The position numbers and the translations under genes are program-made. DNA of 25,569 nt from CAZCCC01 sp964497245 (GTDB taxonomy: Bacteria > Patescibacteriota > Patescibacteriia > Buchananbacterales > UBA6539). The notes under the pieces are model-generated. The model searched no databases. It had not been told where the DNA came from and worked only from the letters and a program-made list of their open reading frames with translations. Below are positions 14,434-22,108 of this stretch, one piece after another. Each line of letters begins with the position of its first letter. Positions within the stretch are counted from its first letter, which is position 1. The stretch spans positions 1 to 25,569 of the forward strand of contig CAZCCC010000019.1 in assembly GCA_964497245.1 (NCBI GenBank), in the 5' to 3' direction.

Positions 14434-15897
14434 TTAATGAAATTTTTTGTCTATTTCCTTGAAGTATAATTTTAATGATGTAGAGGCATTAGATATTCTT
14501 TCAAGCGACTTTTTTTGTCCCAGTATTTCAGCTACTTCAAAAGGTGGCGGTGATTTTTCAAGGCCGGTTAAAGCCACTCTCATTGGCCAAAGAACATCGC
14601 CATTGCTTAAGTTATTTTTTAAAATAAAATAACTAATTTTTTCCTTTATTATTTTAGACTCCCACTCCCCTGCTTTAATTTTTTCAATTGTTTTTTCAAG
14701 CATTTCTAGATTATCTATGGTTTTTTTCGGGTTTGACTTTTTCCAAATCAGCATTTTTGGTTCGTAAGAAATTTCTTCAAAAAAGAATTTTATTTTTTGC
14801 CCAATTTCATCCAGCCTGCTTATTCTCTCTTGCTCTATAGGAAATATTTTTTCAAGATTAATGCCAATGGGTATATTTGCTATATTTTTTTTAAAAAAAG
14901 GAGTTGCCAATTTTTTAAACTCTGTAGGATTCAATTTTTTTATATACTCGGAATTAAGCCAGTCAAGTTTTTGAACATTAAATATTGCACCACTTTTATG
15001 TACCTTTTCCAAAGAGAATTCTTTAATCATCTCATTTAAACTGAAAATTTCTTTTTCATTGCCGGGATTCCATCCTAGCAGTAAAACGAAATTAAGAAGA
15101 GTTTCTTTTAAATAACCTTTTTTCAAATAATCTTCAACCGCAACATCCCCTTGTCTTTTGGAAAGTTTAGAGCGGTCGGGGTTTAAAAGTAATGGTAAGT
15201 GGGCAAATTCTGGAATATTCCAACCAAAAGCTTTATAAAGCATAATATGTTTAGGCACTGAAGGAAGCCATTCTTCGCCGCGGATTATATGAGTTATACC
15301 CATTTCGTGGTCGTCAATTACTGAAGCCAGATGGTATGTCGGGAAACCGTCCGATTTTATAATTATCGGATCGTCTAAAATTTTATTGTCAAAATTAACT
15401 TTTTCTCTTACTAAATCTTTAATTTCCGTAATACCATTTGTTTTAACTTTAAATCTGATTACAAATTTTTTTTGAATTTTATTTTTTTCAATTTCGTTTT
15501 TTGAAAGATTTAGACAGTAACGGTCGTAGATAGGTGGTAGATTTTTTTGTTGCTGGTTTTTTCTTAAATCATCAAGCCTTTCTTTTGGACAAAAGCAATA
15601 ATAGGCATTGTCAGAAGCAACAAGCTTCTCGGCATACTCTTTGTAAATATTTATTCTTTCTGATTGAATCATTACTTTCTTATTGTCCCAATTAATATTA
15701 AATTCTTTGAGTATTTTTTTTAAATTTTCTTCTGCTCCTTCAATTTTTCTTTTTTGATCGGTGTCTTCAATTCTTAAATAAAATTTACCTTTATTTTTTT
15801 TGGAAAATAAATAGTTATAAAGGGCAGTTCTTAAACTGCCAACATGAAGATAGCCGGTTGGACTTGGAGGAAATCGGGTTATTATTTTTTTTGACAT
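14434..15897 (-). CDS. gltX: Glutamyl-tRNA synthetase
   Basis: A 487-residue class I synthetase. The HIGH-type motif is HVGS at residues 18-21 in FPPSPTGYLHVGSLRTALYN, followed by FYLRIEDTDQKR; the KMSKS-type motif is KLSKR at 244-248 in DRSKLSKRQGD. Central features include GFPTYHLASVIDDHEMGITH and IIRGEEWLPS. The C-terminal anticodon-binding alpha-helical domain follows. Whether it also charges tRNA-Gln (with GatCAB) cannot be decided here. It lies 27 bases upstream of the M23 gene, which has its own promoter. Several AT-rich -10-like sequences (TATAAT at 15906-15901) precede the ATG. Confidence 0.95.
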   Translation of the reverse strand: MSKKIITRFPPSPTGYLHVGSLRTALYNYLFSKKNKGKFYLRIEDTDQKRKIEGAEENLKKILKEFNINWDNKKVMIQSERINIYKEYAEKLVASDNAYYCFCPKERLDDLRKNQQQKNLPPIYDRYCLNLSKNEIEKNKIQKKFVIRFKVKTNGITEIKDLVREKVNFDNKILDDPIIIKSDGFPTYHLASVIDDHEMGITHIIRGEEWLPSVPKHIMLYKAFGWNIPEFAHLPLLLNPDRSKLSKRQGDVAVEDYLKKGYLKETLLNFVLLLGWNPGNEKEIFSLNEMIKEFSLEKVHKSGAIFNVQKLDWLNSEYIKKLNPTEFKKLATPFFKKNIANIPIGINLEKIFPIEQERISRLDEIGQKIKFFFEEISYEPKMLIWKKSNPKKTIDNLEMLEKTIEKIKAGEWESKIIKEKISYFILKNNLSNGDVLWPMRVALTGLEKSPPPFEVAEILGQKKSLERISNASTSLKLYFKEIDKKFH

Positions 15898-15961
15898 ATA
15901 ATTATAATTTGTTAAAATATAATTTTAGTGACAGAATTAAACAAAATGGAGGGTTTGTACC

Positions 15962-16315
15962 TTGTTAAATGTAAGTGAAAATGATAGATGGTTTGAGTAT
16001 GACTGCAACAGTGCATTTCTTTCTATCCGGGAAAGAGCAAGTAAATCATTAAATGGTAATTTTACTTTAGTTGGACTGGAAACTTTTTTATTTTTTTTAT
16101 ACCATTTTAGGCTAAAAGAAGAGAAAATTCAAGTTAGAACTATTGAAATTGATACAATCTTGGAGGGAAATTATTTTGCCCAAAAGTTTGAATGGACATC
16201 AGAAAACGGTAAAATACACCTCTTAATGATTATTATAAGCCTGGAAAAAATCAGGTCATATCCTGGAATTAAAAATCATTTGGATATTCTAAAAGAAATA
16301 GGGCTTGCAGTTTAG
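15962..16315 (+). CDS. Orphan protein, 117 residues, TTG start
   Basis: A soluble, mixed alpha/beta-looking protein with no family I recognise. Start choice: there is no in-frame ATG, but TTG at 15962 is preceded at 9 bases by GGAGGG (15948-15953), one of only two strong Shine-Dalgarno sequences in the window. It begins LNVSENDRWFEYDCNSAFLS and contains an amphipathic/hydrophobic stretch GLETFLFFLYHF and HLLMIIISLE. It is divergent from gltX and its 3' end overlaps the convergent glycosyltransferase gene by 4 bases. Coding is supported by length, the ribosome binding site and a following terminator. Confidence 0.65.
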   Translation: MLNVSENDRWFEYDCNSAFLSIRERASKSLNGNFTLVGLETFLFFLYHFRLKEEKIQVRTIEIDTILEGNYFAQKFEWTSENGKIHLLMIIISLEKIRSYPGIKNHLDILKEIGLAV

Positions 16316-17094
16316 CTTTTTAAGTTTCGTTCATTTCCCGGACGGAACTTTTTTATTTTTGAAAACATTATTAGTATTGGAAATACAAAAACTGCATTAA
16401 ATATTCTTTTGTAGCGCCATGGCTCTAAAATTAACCTATATAACCATTCAAACCCCATTTTTCTTATAAATTTTGGCGGCCTTTTTATTTTTCCTGATAT
16501 ATAATCAAAAGCTCCACCCACTCCTATAGCTAATTTAATGGAAGGTATTTTATCCAGATTGTAAAAAATCCAACTTTCCTGCTTAATTTGACCCAGCGCA
16601 ACGAAAAGAATTTTTGGTTCGGTTTCGTTAATTCTGTTAAGCAAGTCTGGGTCTTTTTGTATAGGATCTAAAATTTCTCCGCCACTTTCCGCACCAACGA
16701 TATTCAAATTAGGATATTCTTTTTTTAGCATTTCCGAAGCTGTTGCGGCCACTAACTCCCCTGCCCCTAACAGATAGACCGGATAGTTATTTTTTTCTGC
16801 CAGTTCACTGATCGCCCAGACTAAATCAACTCCCGTTACTCGTTGGAGTCTTTTTCCTAAAAATTTTGCGGCCTTAACTAACCCAACACCGTCAGCACAG
16901 GAAATATCAGCATAGTTTAATATTTCTTTGAAATCATGATTTTTTTTTGCTAAAACTAAGAATTCCGGATTTGGAGTAACTATAAAATGCTGATTTTCTG
17001 ATATTAAAAATTTTTTTATTTTTTCCAAAACTTCTTGGAGCGAAAGATTGTCTATTTTTACGCCAAGAATCTCTACTTTATTCATAAATTTCAA
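16312..17094 (-). CDS. WecG/TagA/CpsF family glycosyltransferase (GT26)
   Basis: A 260-residue protein matching the family that transfers N-acetylmannosamine or a related sugar to undecaprenyl-diphosphate-GlcNAc. Signatures: TPNPEF with T40, SCADGVGLVKAAK with the presumed catalytic base D68, RVTGVDLVWAI, YLLGAGE, ILFVALGQIKQESWI, GVGGAFDYISGKIKRPP and the C-terminal basic, membrane-associating tail WLYRLILEPWRYKRIF. The exact sugar is unknown. Start at 17094 (MKFMNK) or the ATG three codons later. It fits with the O-antigen-ligase-like protein at 23610-25256 as part of surface glycan synthesis, though they are distant in this window. Confidence 0.92.
   Translation of the reverse strand: MKFMNKVEILGVKIDNLSLQEVLEKIKKFLISENQHFIVTPNPEFLVLAKKNHDFKEILNYADISCADGVGLVKAAKFLGKRLQRVTGVDLVWAISELAEKNNYPVYLLGAGELVAATASEMLKKEYPNLNIVGAESGGEILDPIQKDPDLLNRINETEPKILFVALGQIKQESWIFYNLDKIPSIKLAIGVGGAFDYISGKIKRPPKFIRKMGFEWLYRLILEPWRYKRIFNAVFVFPILIMFSKIKKFRPGNERNLKS
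16322..16356 (+). terminator. Terminator of the 117-residue orphan gene
   Basis: AAGTTTCG (16322-16329) pairs with CGGAACTT (16343-16350) over 8 positions with one T-G, followed by TTTTTT. It lies inside the 3' end of the convergent glycosyltransferase gene. Confidence 0.6.
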
Positions 17095-17238
17095 CTTTTA
17101 ATGTTGAATGAAACTGCCGAGTAGCTTTTTGGGGTAGATTTATCCCAATAAAGAAAAACATTTTTACAATTATATTTTACTACAAATTGACTTATTGCGC
17201 CAATTAAACTTAATTTGTTCTTAAATTATGGTTATTTT

Positions 17239-17261
17239 AAAAAAACCTTGAATTTTCAAGG
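17239..17261 (-). terminator. Terminator of the orphan membrane protein gene
   Basis: Minus strand: the palindrome CCTTGAAAATTCAAGG (17261-17246) followed by TTTTTTT, 17 bases behind the stop of the gene at 17278. Confidence 0.75.
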
Positions 17262-17277
17262 TCATGGCTTCAGCTTG

Positions 17278-17682
17278 CTAGTAGTTGCAGGGGCGCCAAA
17301 ATGAGGCTAATAATTCCTTTGTTTCTACCTCATTATTTCTTAAAATTTCGATTGCATCCATTATCCAAAAAATAAGTGCAATCAAACCGCCAAGCAAACC
17401 AAGTATTGCACAGAGAGACACGGTATTGAAAGTGCTTAAATTATTGTCACCTTCTAAATTTAGAGATGCATTCGTAAAAAAGCAACCAGTCATGTAGTAG
17501 AGAAGAAAAATAACAAAAAATATTAATTTTCCAGTTAATTCTTCTGTTGCGAGAAAACAAATAAAAAAAGTACCAATAGAACTAGCAGCTACTATAATAA
17601 AGAGAAATGCTGCTATGCTGTTCCAAAATCTTGCCGAAGCTTTAATAGCCCTTAACTCAGAATCTTCTTTTGTAGTGTGCAT
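17278..17682 (-). CDS. Orphan membrane protein, 134 residues
   Basis: Three or four hydrophobic segments (about 22-47, 53-70, 87-108) after a charged N terminus (MHTTKEDSELRAIKASARF). No family recognised. It has a strong ribosome binding site, GGAGGT 7 bases before the ATG, unlike most genes here, and a candidate -10 TAGAAT about 36 bases upstream of the ATG. It forms a single-gene unit with its own terminator. Serine/threonine content and less lysine distinguish it from the neighbouring enzymes; recent acquisition is possible but unproven. Confidence 0.7.
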   Translation of the reverse strand: MHTTKEDSELRAIKASARFWNSIAAFLFIIVAASSIGTFFICFLATEELTGKLIFFVIFLLYYMTGCFFTNASLNLEGDNNLSTFNTVSLCAILGLLGGLIALIFWIMDAIEILRNNEVETKELLASFWRPCNY

Positions 17683-17761
17683 GATTTAACCTCCATTGAT
17701 TTTACTCAAACATTCTAAATTCAATTAATAAAATTATTACATTTCATTTATTTAGTGTCAA

Positions 17762-17790
17762 TTGAATTAGTGTTGTTTTTATGTTATAAT
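17762..17790 (+). promoter_or_regulatory. Promoter of the radical SAM gene, leaderless
   Basis: TTGAAT (17762-17767, 4 of 6), 17-base spacer, TATAAT (17785-17790) with the extended element TGT directly before it. The predicted start is 17797, exactly the A of the ATG. Confidence 0.7.
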
Positions 17791-17796
17791 TATTTA

Positions 17797-18684
17797 ATGA
17801 AAGAAGCTTTATTCTACCAGAAATTAAGTGGCGGTTTGATTGAATGCCAACTTTGTAATCAGTTTTGCAAAATAAGAAAAGGTCAAAAAGGATTTTGCGG
17901 GGTTAGAGAAAATAAAGATGGCAATCTTTATTCATTGGTCTATGGGAAAATAATTGCCATTAACGTTGACCCAATTGAAAAAAAGCCTCTTTATCATTTT
18001 CTTCCCAAAACTGATACTTTTTCAATTGCAACTGTTGGATGCAATTTTTCTTGCGCTCATTGCCAAAATGCCGATATTTCTCAAGTTGGCAGAGAAGGTG
18101 TTTTTTTTGAAAAAAAGGAAATTCCCGGACAAGATTTAAAGCCCGACCAGATTATTGGATTGGCTAAAAAAGCCAATTGCCCAAGCATTTCCTATACTTA
18201 TACCGAACCAACAATTTTTTTTGAGTTTGCTTTTGACTGCATGAAACTTGCCAAAGAGGAAAATTTAAGCAATATCTGGGTTTCAAACGGTTATACTTCC
18301 AGACCGGCATTGGAAGCGGTTAAACCATATTTAAATGCAGTCAATATTGATTTGAAATTTTTTAAAGATTTAACATATAAAAAAATTTGTCGAGCCAGGC
18401 TACAGCCGGTTATTGATAATTTGGTTTGGTATAAAAAAAATGACATTCATCTTGAAATAACAACTTTAATCATCCCTTCTTTAAATGACAGTACAGAAGA
18501 ACTGTCTAAAATTGCCGATTTCATCTTCAATAAGCTTGGCTCTGATGTTCCTTGGCATGTTTCAGCTTTTTGGCCGACTTATAAATTGAATTACCTCCCC
18601 CCTACTCCAAAAGAAACGGTTTTAATGGCTAAAGAAATTGGAGTAAAAACAGGGCTGAAAAATGTTTATGTCGGAAATATTTAA
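17797..18684 (+). CDS. amrS: AmmeMemoRadiSam system radical SAM enzyme
   Basis: A 295-residue radical SAM protein. The [4Fe-4S] cluster motif CxxxCxxC is C82, C86, C89 in VGCNFSCAHCQN. An N-terminal cysteine-rich segment (C17, C20, C24, C34: ECQLCNQFCKIRKGQKGFCG) and YGKIIAINVDPIEKKPLYHF are typical of the subgroup that co-occurs with AMMECR1 and Memo proteins, related to pyruvate formate-lyase activating enzymes. The substrate is not established. I chose the ATG at 17797; an in-frame GTG at 17755 would place the -10 box inside the gene. The Memo-like partner is 1.5 kb downstream. Confidence 0.9.
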   Translation: MKEALFYQKLSGGLIECQLCNQFCKIRKGQKGFCGVRENKDGNLYSLVYGKIIAINVDPIEKKPLYHFLPKTDTFSIATVGCNFSCAHCQNADISQVGREGVFFEKKEIPGQDLKPDQIIGLAKKANCPSISYTYTEPTIFFEFAFDCMKLAKEENLSNIWVSNGYTSRPALEAVKPYLNAVNIDLKFFKDLTYKKICRARLQPVIDNLVWYKKNDIHLEITTLIIPSLNDSTEELSKIADFIFNKLGSDVPWHVSAFWPTYKLNYLPPTPKETVLMAKEIGVKTGLKNVYVGNI

Positions 18685-18691
18685 AATTATT

Positions 18692-20068
18692 ATGCATACT
18701 AAAATATTTAAAAAATATAAGAGAAATAAACGGCTTGTTTTATTTTTTTTGAATTTATTATTTTTTTTGCTTTTTTACCCAAGTATCGCTTCAGCTGATT
18801 ATTATTTTAATCCTCATTATATAATAAGTGATGAAGAAGCCACTGATCACCTTTCTATGTCTTTATCAGACATTCAAGGTTTTTTAAGGGAAAAAAATAG
18901 CGGTTTAACAAATTTAGTAACCTCTGATTATAATGGAATAAATAAAAAGGCTTCAGAGATTATTTGGCAAGCGGCGGTAGAAAACATGATAAGTCCTAAG
19001 CTTTTAATCGCGACTTTACAAAAAGAGCAAAGTTTGATTGAGACTCCATTTCCAACTAAAAAACAGCTGGACCGGGCAATGGGCTATCGTTGTCCTGACA
19101 GCGGTTCTTGCCATCCTAATACATTAGATTTCGGTAAGCAAGTTGCCGGCGCTGCTTGGCAATTTAGACAATATTTTAATAATCCGAATAATTGGAATTA
19201 CAGAGTAAATGAAACCTACCTTATTAGCGGCTGGTTTGTTACCCCGATGAATCAGGCCACAGCCGGACTTTATAATTATACCCCTCACTATTCCGGAAAT
19301 AATCATTTTTGGCAGATTTGGCAAAAATATTGGGGCCGTGATTATCCGGATGGCTCTTTGCTTAAAGCATATGACAGTCCGGCAGTTTGGCTAATCCAGT
19401 ATGGAGCTAGGCGCCTGATTACATCATGGGGAGTTTTAGTTTCCAGATTTGATCCGAAAAAAATAATCAGTGTTTCTAGGAGCGATTTGGAGAAATACGA
19501 AACTTCATTGCCAATCAGATTCTACAATTATTCACTCCTTAGGCTGCCAAATGGAAATATATATCTTTTGGTCAATGATGAGCTTCGTTATATAACTTCA
19601 ATGGAAGTTTTTAGGGCGATTGGATTTAATCCAGAAGAGATTACTTCCACTCAAGAAAATGATCTTTCTGGATATAAACAAGGAAAAGATATAAGTGTTG
19701 AAACAGTTTATCCAATAGGTGCATTACTGCAAAATAATCAGACAGGTGGAGTTTATTATGTTGAAGACGGAATAAGGCATCCAATATATTCGTCCGAAAT
19801 AATGAATGTTAATTTCCAAAATCGTCCTTTAATCAAAATAAATCAAACAGAAATTGATAAATATCAAATTGGTGAACCGATTAAATTCAGAGATGGAGAA
19901 ATAATTAAAGCAGATAATGATTCAAAAGTTTATGTAATTTCTGATGGGCATCGTCGTTGGATTAAAACCACTGATGCATTTGCTAAATTTGGCTATAAGT
20001 GGGATAATATAGTTACTACTAATCAGAGAGCCGTTGATATTCATCCTTTAGGTGAGGATATTGAATAA
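18692..20068 (+). CDS. Exported lysozyme-like protein with four C-terminal repeats
   Basis: A 458-residue protein. Signal peptide at 1-35 (KKYKRNKR, then LVLFFLNLLFFLLFYP, cut near SIASA). Residues about 50-215 look like a lysozyme/transglycosylase fold: helices around LLIATLQKEQSLIE with E112 as candidate catalytic acid, then GYRCPDSGSCHP and Trp/Tyr-rich NHFWQIWQKYWG. Four repeats of about 46 residues follow (231-277, 289-335, 353-398, 412-458), each with a core like VYYVEDGIRHPI and an ending LxxYxxGxxI. Such repeats occur in surface proteins of candidate phyla and Actinobacteria. An upstream ATG at 18662 overlaps amrS and spoils the signal peptide, so I prefer 18692. Enzyme activity is inference. 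Confidence 0.8.
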   Translation: MHTKIFKKYKRNKRLVLFFLNLLFFLLFYPSIASADYYFNPHYIISDEEATDHLSMSLSDIQGFLREKNSGLTNLVTSDYNGINKKASEIIWQAAVENMISPKLLIATLQKEQSLIETPFPTKKQLDRAMGYRCPDSGSCHPNTLDFGKQVAGAAWQFRQYFNNPNNWNYRVNETYLISGWFVTPMNQATAGLYNYTPHYSGNNHFWQIWQKYWGRDYPDGSLLKAYDSPAVWLIQYGARRLITSWGVLVSRFDPKKIISVSRSDLEKYETSLPIRFYNYSLLRLPNGNIYLLVNDELRYITSMEVFRAIGFNPEEITSTQENDLSGYKQGKDISVETVYPIGALLQNNQTGGVYYVEDGIRHPIYSSEIMNVNFQNRPLIKINQTEIDKYQIGEPIKFRDGEIIKADNDSKVYVISDGHRRWIKTTDAFAKFGYKWDNIVTTNQRAVDIHPLGEDIE

Positions 20069-20168
20069 GAAAAGTAGCCTTAGCTTATAATAATTAAAAT
20101 AATTAATTTAAATTAAGAGTATTTTTTATTATATTTCCTGCTAATTAAAAAAAATAATCTAGAAATAT

Positions 20169-20966
20169 ATGCCAATAGTATTTTCGGCTATTACCCCCCA
20201 TCCGCCAATTTTAATACCTGAAATAGGCAAAGACAATTTAAAAAAAATAAAAAAAACTGAGGAATCAATGAAAAAGCTGGAGCAAGAGTTTTATGCGTCA
20301 AAGCCTGACAGTATTTTAATTATTTCTCCTCATGGGCAGATTTTAAGCGATGCTTTTAATATTAACTTAAGTTCTGATTATGTAGCGGATTTTAAAGATT
20401 TCGGCGATTTTAGCCTAGAATTGAAATTTAAAAGTGATTATATGTCAATTCAAAATATACGTGCTGCCGATGAAAATAAAAAAAGTGTGTCAATAGCCTT
20501 GACTAGTAGTGCAGAACTTGATCATGGAGTTTCTGTACCACTTTACTATCTGACCCGTCATTTAAAAAATATTCCAATTATTCCCATAACTTATTCGGCA
20601 CTTGATTACCAAAAACATTTTGAATTCGGTAAATTTTTACACAGGCAACTTTCAAAAATAAACAAACGTTTTGCTGTTGTTGCTTCTGGAGATTTATCGC
20701 ATAGGCTTACAAAGGACGCTCCTGCCACTTATTCCGAAAAAGGTAAAAAATTTGACAATCAGCTAGTCAAATTAATAAAAAATAAGGATATCCCGAATAT
20801 TATGAACATTGATGACAGCTTATCAAATGAGGCTGGAGAATGTGGCCTAAGGTCAATTATAGTTTTGTTAGGTATTATTGAATCTCTGAATTTTCAGCCG
20901 GATATACTTTCTTATGAAGGCCCTTTCGGTGTAGGATACTTGGTTTGTAATTTTAAGCTAGTTTAA
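20169..20966 (+). CDS. amrB: Memo/LigB-like protein of the AmmeMemoRadiSam system (protein B)
   Basis: A 265-residue protein of the class III extradiol dioxygenase/Memo superfamily. Candidate metal ligands: H11 in ITPHPPILIPEIG, H55 in ISPHG, H119 in LDHGVSVPLYYL and H178 in ASGDLSHRL, with E224 in EAGECGLRSI. Memo proteins share the fold of the dioxygenases but their reaction is unclear; human MEMO1 binds metal. The genetic partner radical SAM enzyme is nearby, while the third partner AMMECR1 is not in this window. No clear promoter just upstream. Confidence 0.85.
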   Translation: MPIVFSAITPHPPILIPEIGKDNLKKIKKTEESMKKLEQEFYASKPDSILIISPHGQILSDAFNINLSSDYVADFKDFGDFSLELKFKSDYMSIQNIRAADENKKSVSIALTSSAELDHGVSVPLYYLTRHLKNIPIIPITYSALDYQKHFEFGKFLHRQLSKINKRFAVVASGDLSHRLTKDAPATYSEKGKKFDNQLVKLIKNKDIPNIMNIDDSLSNEAGECGLRSIIVLLGIIESLNFQPDILSYEGPFGVGYLVCNFKLV

Positions 20967-21001
20967 ATAAAAAGTAATTTTTTTATCCGCGCAAATAATG
21001 T

Positions 21002-21021
21002 GGAATATTTTTTAGTATTCC
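21002..21021. terminator. Stem-loop between convergent genes, possible terminator
   Basis: GGAATA (21002-21007) / TATTCC (21016-21021) with a T-rich loop, between the convergent Memo-like gene and the minus-strand 87-residue gene. The T-tract is weak on both strands. Confidence 0.35.
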
Positions 21022-21024
21022 TGC

Positions 21025-21288
21025 TTAATTTTTATTTGCTAATTTGAAGAAATATTTCCATCTTTCTCCGCCTTTGCATAATTCTTTTGTATCATTAAGA
21101 CATTTCTCAACAAAAGCTTTGGGATTTTCTTTACAAACTTTAAAGACGGAGTTTTTTTTATTGGCAGGAATTTCAAGTTCAGAGATTATTTTTAAGGCAA
21201 AATCTTGCCAAGAGTATGCGGGGGGTTTTATTGTTTTTTTATTTTTCAAAATTTCAATGAAATTCTGCGGTTCGTTATTTATTTTCAT
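21025..21288 (-). CDS. Small soluble protein, 87 residues, unknown function
   Basis: A soluble alpha-helical protein with a conserved-looking core: KPPAYSWQDFALKIISELEI, then VFKVCKENP, NDTKELCKGGERWKYFF at the C-terminal end. The amino acid pattern (two tryptophans, regular Lys/Glu helices) looks like a real protein and I have the impression that similar sequences recur in candidate phyla genomes, but I assign no function. An overlapping frame on + (21044-21310) is hydrophobic and less convincing. No Shine-Dalgarno motif; the following minus-strand gene upstream has its own terminator. Confidence 0.65.
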   Translation of the reverse strand: MKINNEPQNFIEILKNKKTIKPPAYSWQDFALKIISELEIPANKKNSVFKVCKENPKAFVEKCLNDTKELCKGGERWKYFFKLANKN

Positions 21289-21338
21289 AAGGAATTATTT
21301 AATGTCTTAATTTTAATTTATTATCAATAAAAAATCAA

Positions 21339-21366
21339 AAAAAGCCTTCGTCTTTGGCGAGGCTTA
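21339..21366 (-). terminator. Terminator of the 80-residue membrane protein gene
   Basis: Minus strand: AAGCCT/AGGCTT (+ 21360-21365 and 21342-21347) with a small inner pairing, followed by TTTTTTT. It overlaps the stop codon (21366-21364). Confidence 0.65.
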
Positions 21367-21606
21367 GGTCTTGTCAAAATCATTTTTTGTCTTACATATA
21401 GATTCAGCAGCCCAAATCAGGCAAATGAAAATCGTGAGAAAAAAGATTGCAACAAAGTTAGCCGGCTGATAAAAGACATTTATGGTAAATATTTTCCTTG
21501 ATTTTTCATCTGAATTATTATGAATAATAATTGCCGAGGTTAATCCTAGAATAATATAGACAGAAATGCCAGCCGACAAAATATTAAGACATTCTAAAAA
21601 AATCAT
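21364..21606 (-). CDS. Small two-segment membrane protein, 80 residues
   Basis: Two hydrophobic segments (about 5-27 and 48-68) joined by a polar loop (IHNNSDEKSRKIFTIN). No family recognised. AGGG about 9 bases before the ATG may serve as a weak ribosome binding site. The terminator overlapping its stop codon supports a real transcription unit. Confidence 0.55.
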   Translation of the reverse strand: MIFLECLNILSAGISVYIILGLTSAIIIHNNSDEKSRKIFTINVFYQPANFVAIFFLTIFICLIWAAESICKTKNDFDKT

Positions 21607-21822
21607 TGTTTTACCCTTTTTGACCTTTTTTGCTAAGTTTTTTAATGAACTTTAGTTTGATATTTTAAGACAAAACTCCATACTCGCTTTACTAATAAAC
21701 CTTAAGGAATAAATGAAGCCGTTTATTTAAACAATACCCATACAAATTATATTGAATTACCGCGGTTAAGTCAATTTAATCAGTTATAGCTATTTATTTA
21801 TAGTTTATCCCCAAAAAGGTTA

Positions 21823-21850
21823 TTGACGTTTTCTTATAATAAGGTATAAT
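21823..21850 (+). promoter_or_regulatory. Strong promoter in the 21607-21941 gap
   Basis: TTGACG (21823-21828, 5 of 6), 16-base spacer, perfect TATAAT (21845-21850); predicted start about 21857. The rest of the gap upstream (21607-21820) shows nothing I can assign. Confidence 0.65.
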
Positions 21851-21868
21851 GATTTTTTAAAACAAAAC

Positions 21869-21898
21869 ATCTCCCAAACTTTGGGGGATTTTCATTTT
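21869..21898 (+). terminator. Terminator or attenuator right behind a promoter
   Basis: ATCTCCCAA (21869-21877) / TTGGGGGAT (21881-21889) forms a 9-bp stem with one T-G and a three-base loop, followed by TTTTCATTTT. It starts only 12 bases after the predicted transcription start, so termination here gives an RNA of about 40 nt; read-through reaches the 45-residue frame and def. Confidence 0.6.
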
Positions 21899-21941
21899 CC
21901 AATTTTAAGTTTTTTGAAATAATAAATAAAAATAAAAATCA

Positions 21942-22079
21942 ATGGAACAAAAATTTGATCATCCTATTAATGAATTGAAATTTCATCTTACCTTACAACT
22001 GGAGGCTTATCACAATGAAGATTGGCTTGTTTACAAGCAGTTGGAAAGAAAAATTTTAGAGATAGAGCGAAAGTTGTAA
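21942..22079 (+). CDS. Short ORF, 45 residues, unknown function
   Basis: ATG at 21942 opens a frame MEQKFDHPINELKFHLTLQL followed by a helical, charged half ending KQLERKILEIERKL and TAA. The composition (amphipathic helices, Trp, Tyr, two His) is protein-like, and the stop overlaps the -35 box of def. No Shine-Dalgarno motif. It is probably reached by read-through of the upstream hairpin. No homologue recognised. Confidence 0.5.
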   Translation: MEQKFDHPINELKFHLTLQLEAYHNEDWLVYKQLERKILEIERKL

Positions 22080-22102
22080 ATAGAGTTAAAATATGGTATA
22101 AT
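22074..22102 (+). promoter_or_regulatory. def promoter, leaderless
   Basis: TTGTAA (22074-22079, 4 of 6), 17-base spacer, TATAAT (22097-22102) preceded by the extended element TGG. Predicted start at 22109 is exactly the A of the def ATG. Confidence 0.7.
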
Positions 22103-22108
22103 ATTTAT

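Noticed and set aside
17755..17796. GTG start of the radical SAM gene at 17755
   Set aside because: It would place the TATAAT and extended -10 element inside the gene; the family begins at MKEALFYQKL.
21044..21310. 88-codon frame on + opposite the 87-residue gene
   Set aside because: It mirrors the minus frame with a Phe/Leu/Ser-rich shadow composition and has no promoter or terminator of its own.
22022..22108. N-terminal extension of def from the ATG at 22022
   Set aside because: The extension matches no deformylase, overlaps the 45-residue ORF in another frame and contains the def promoter.
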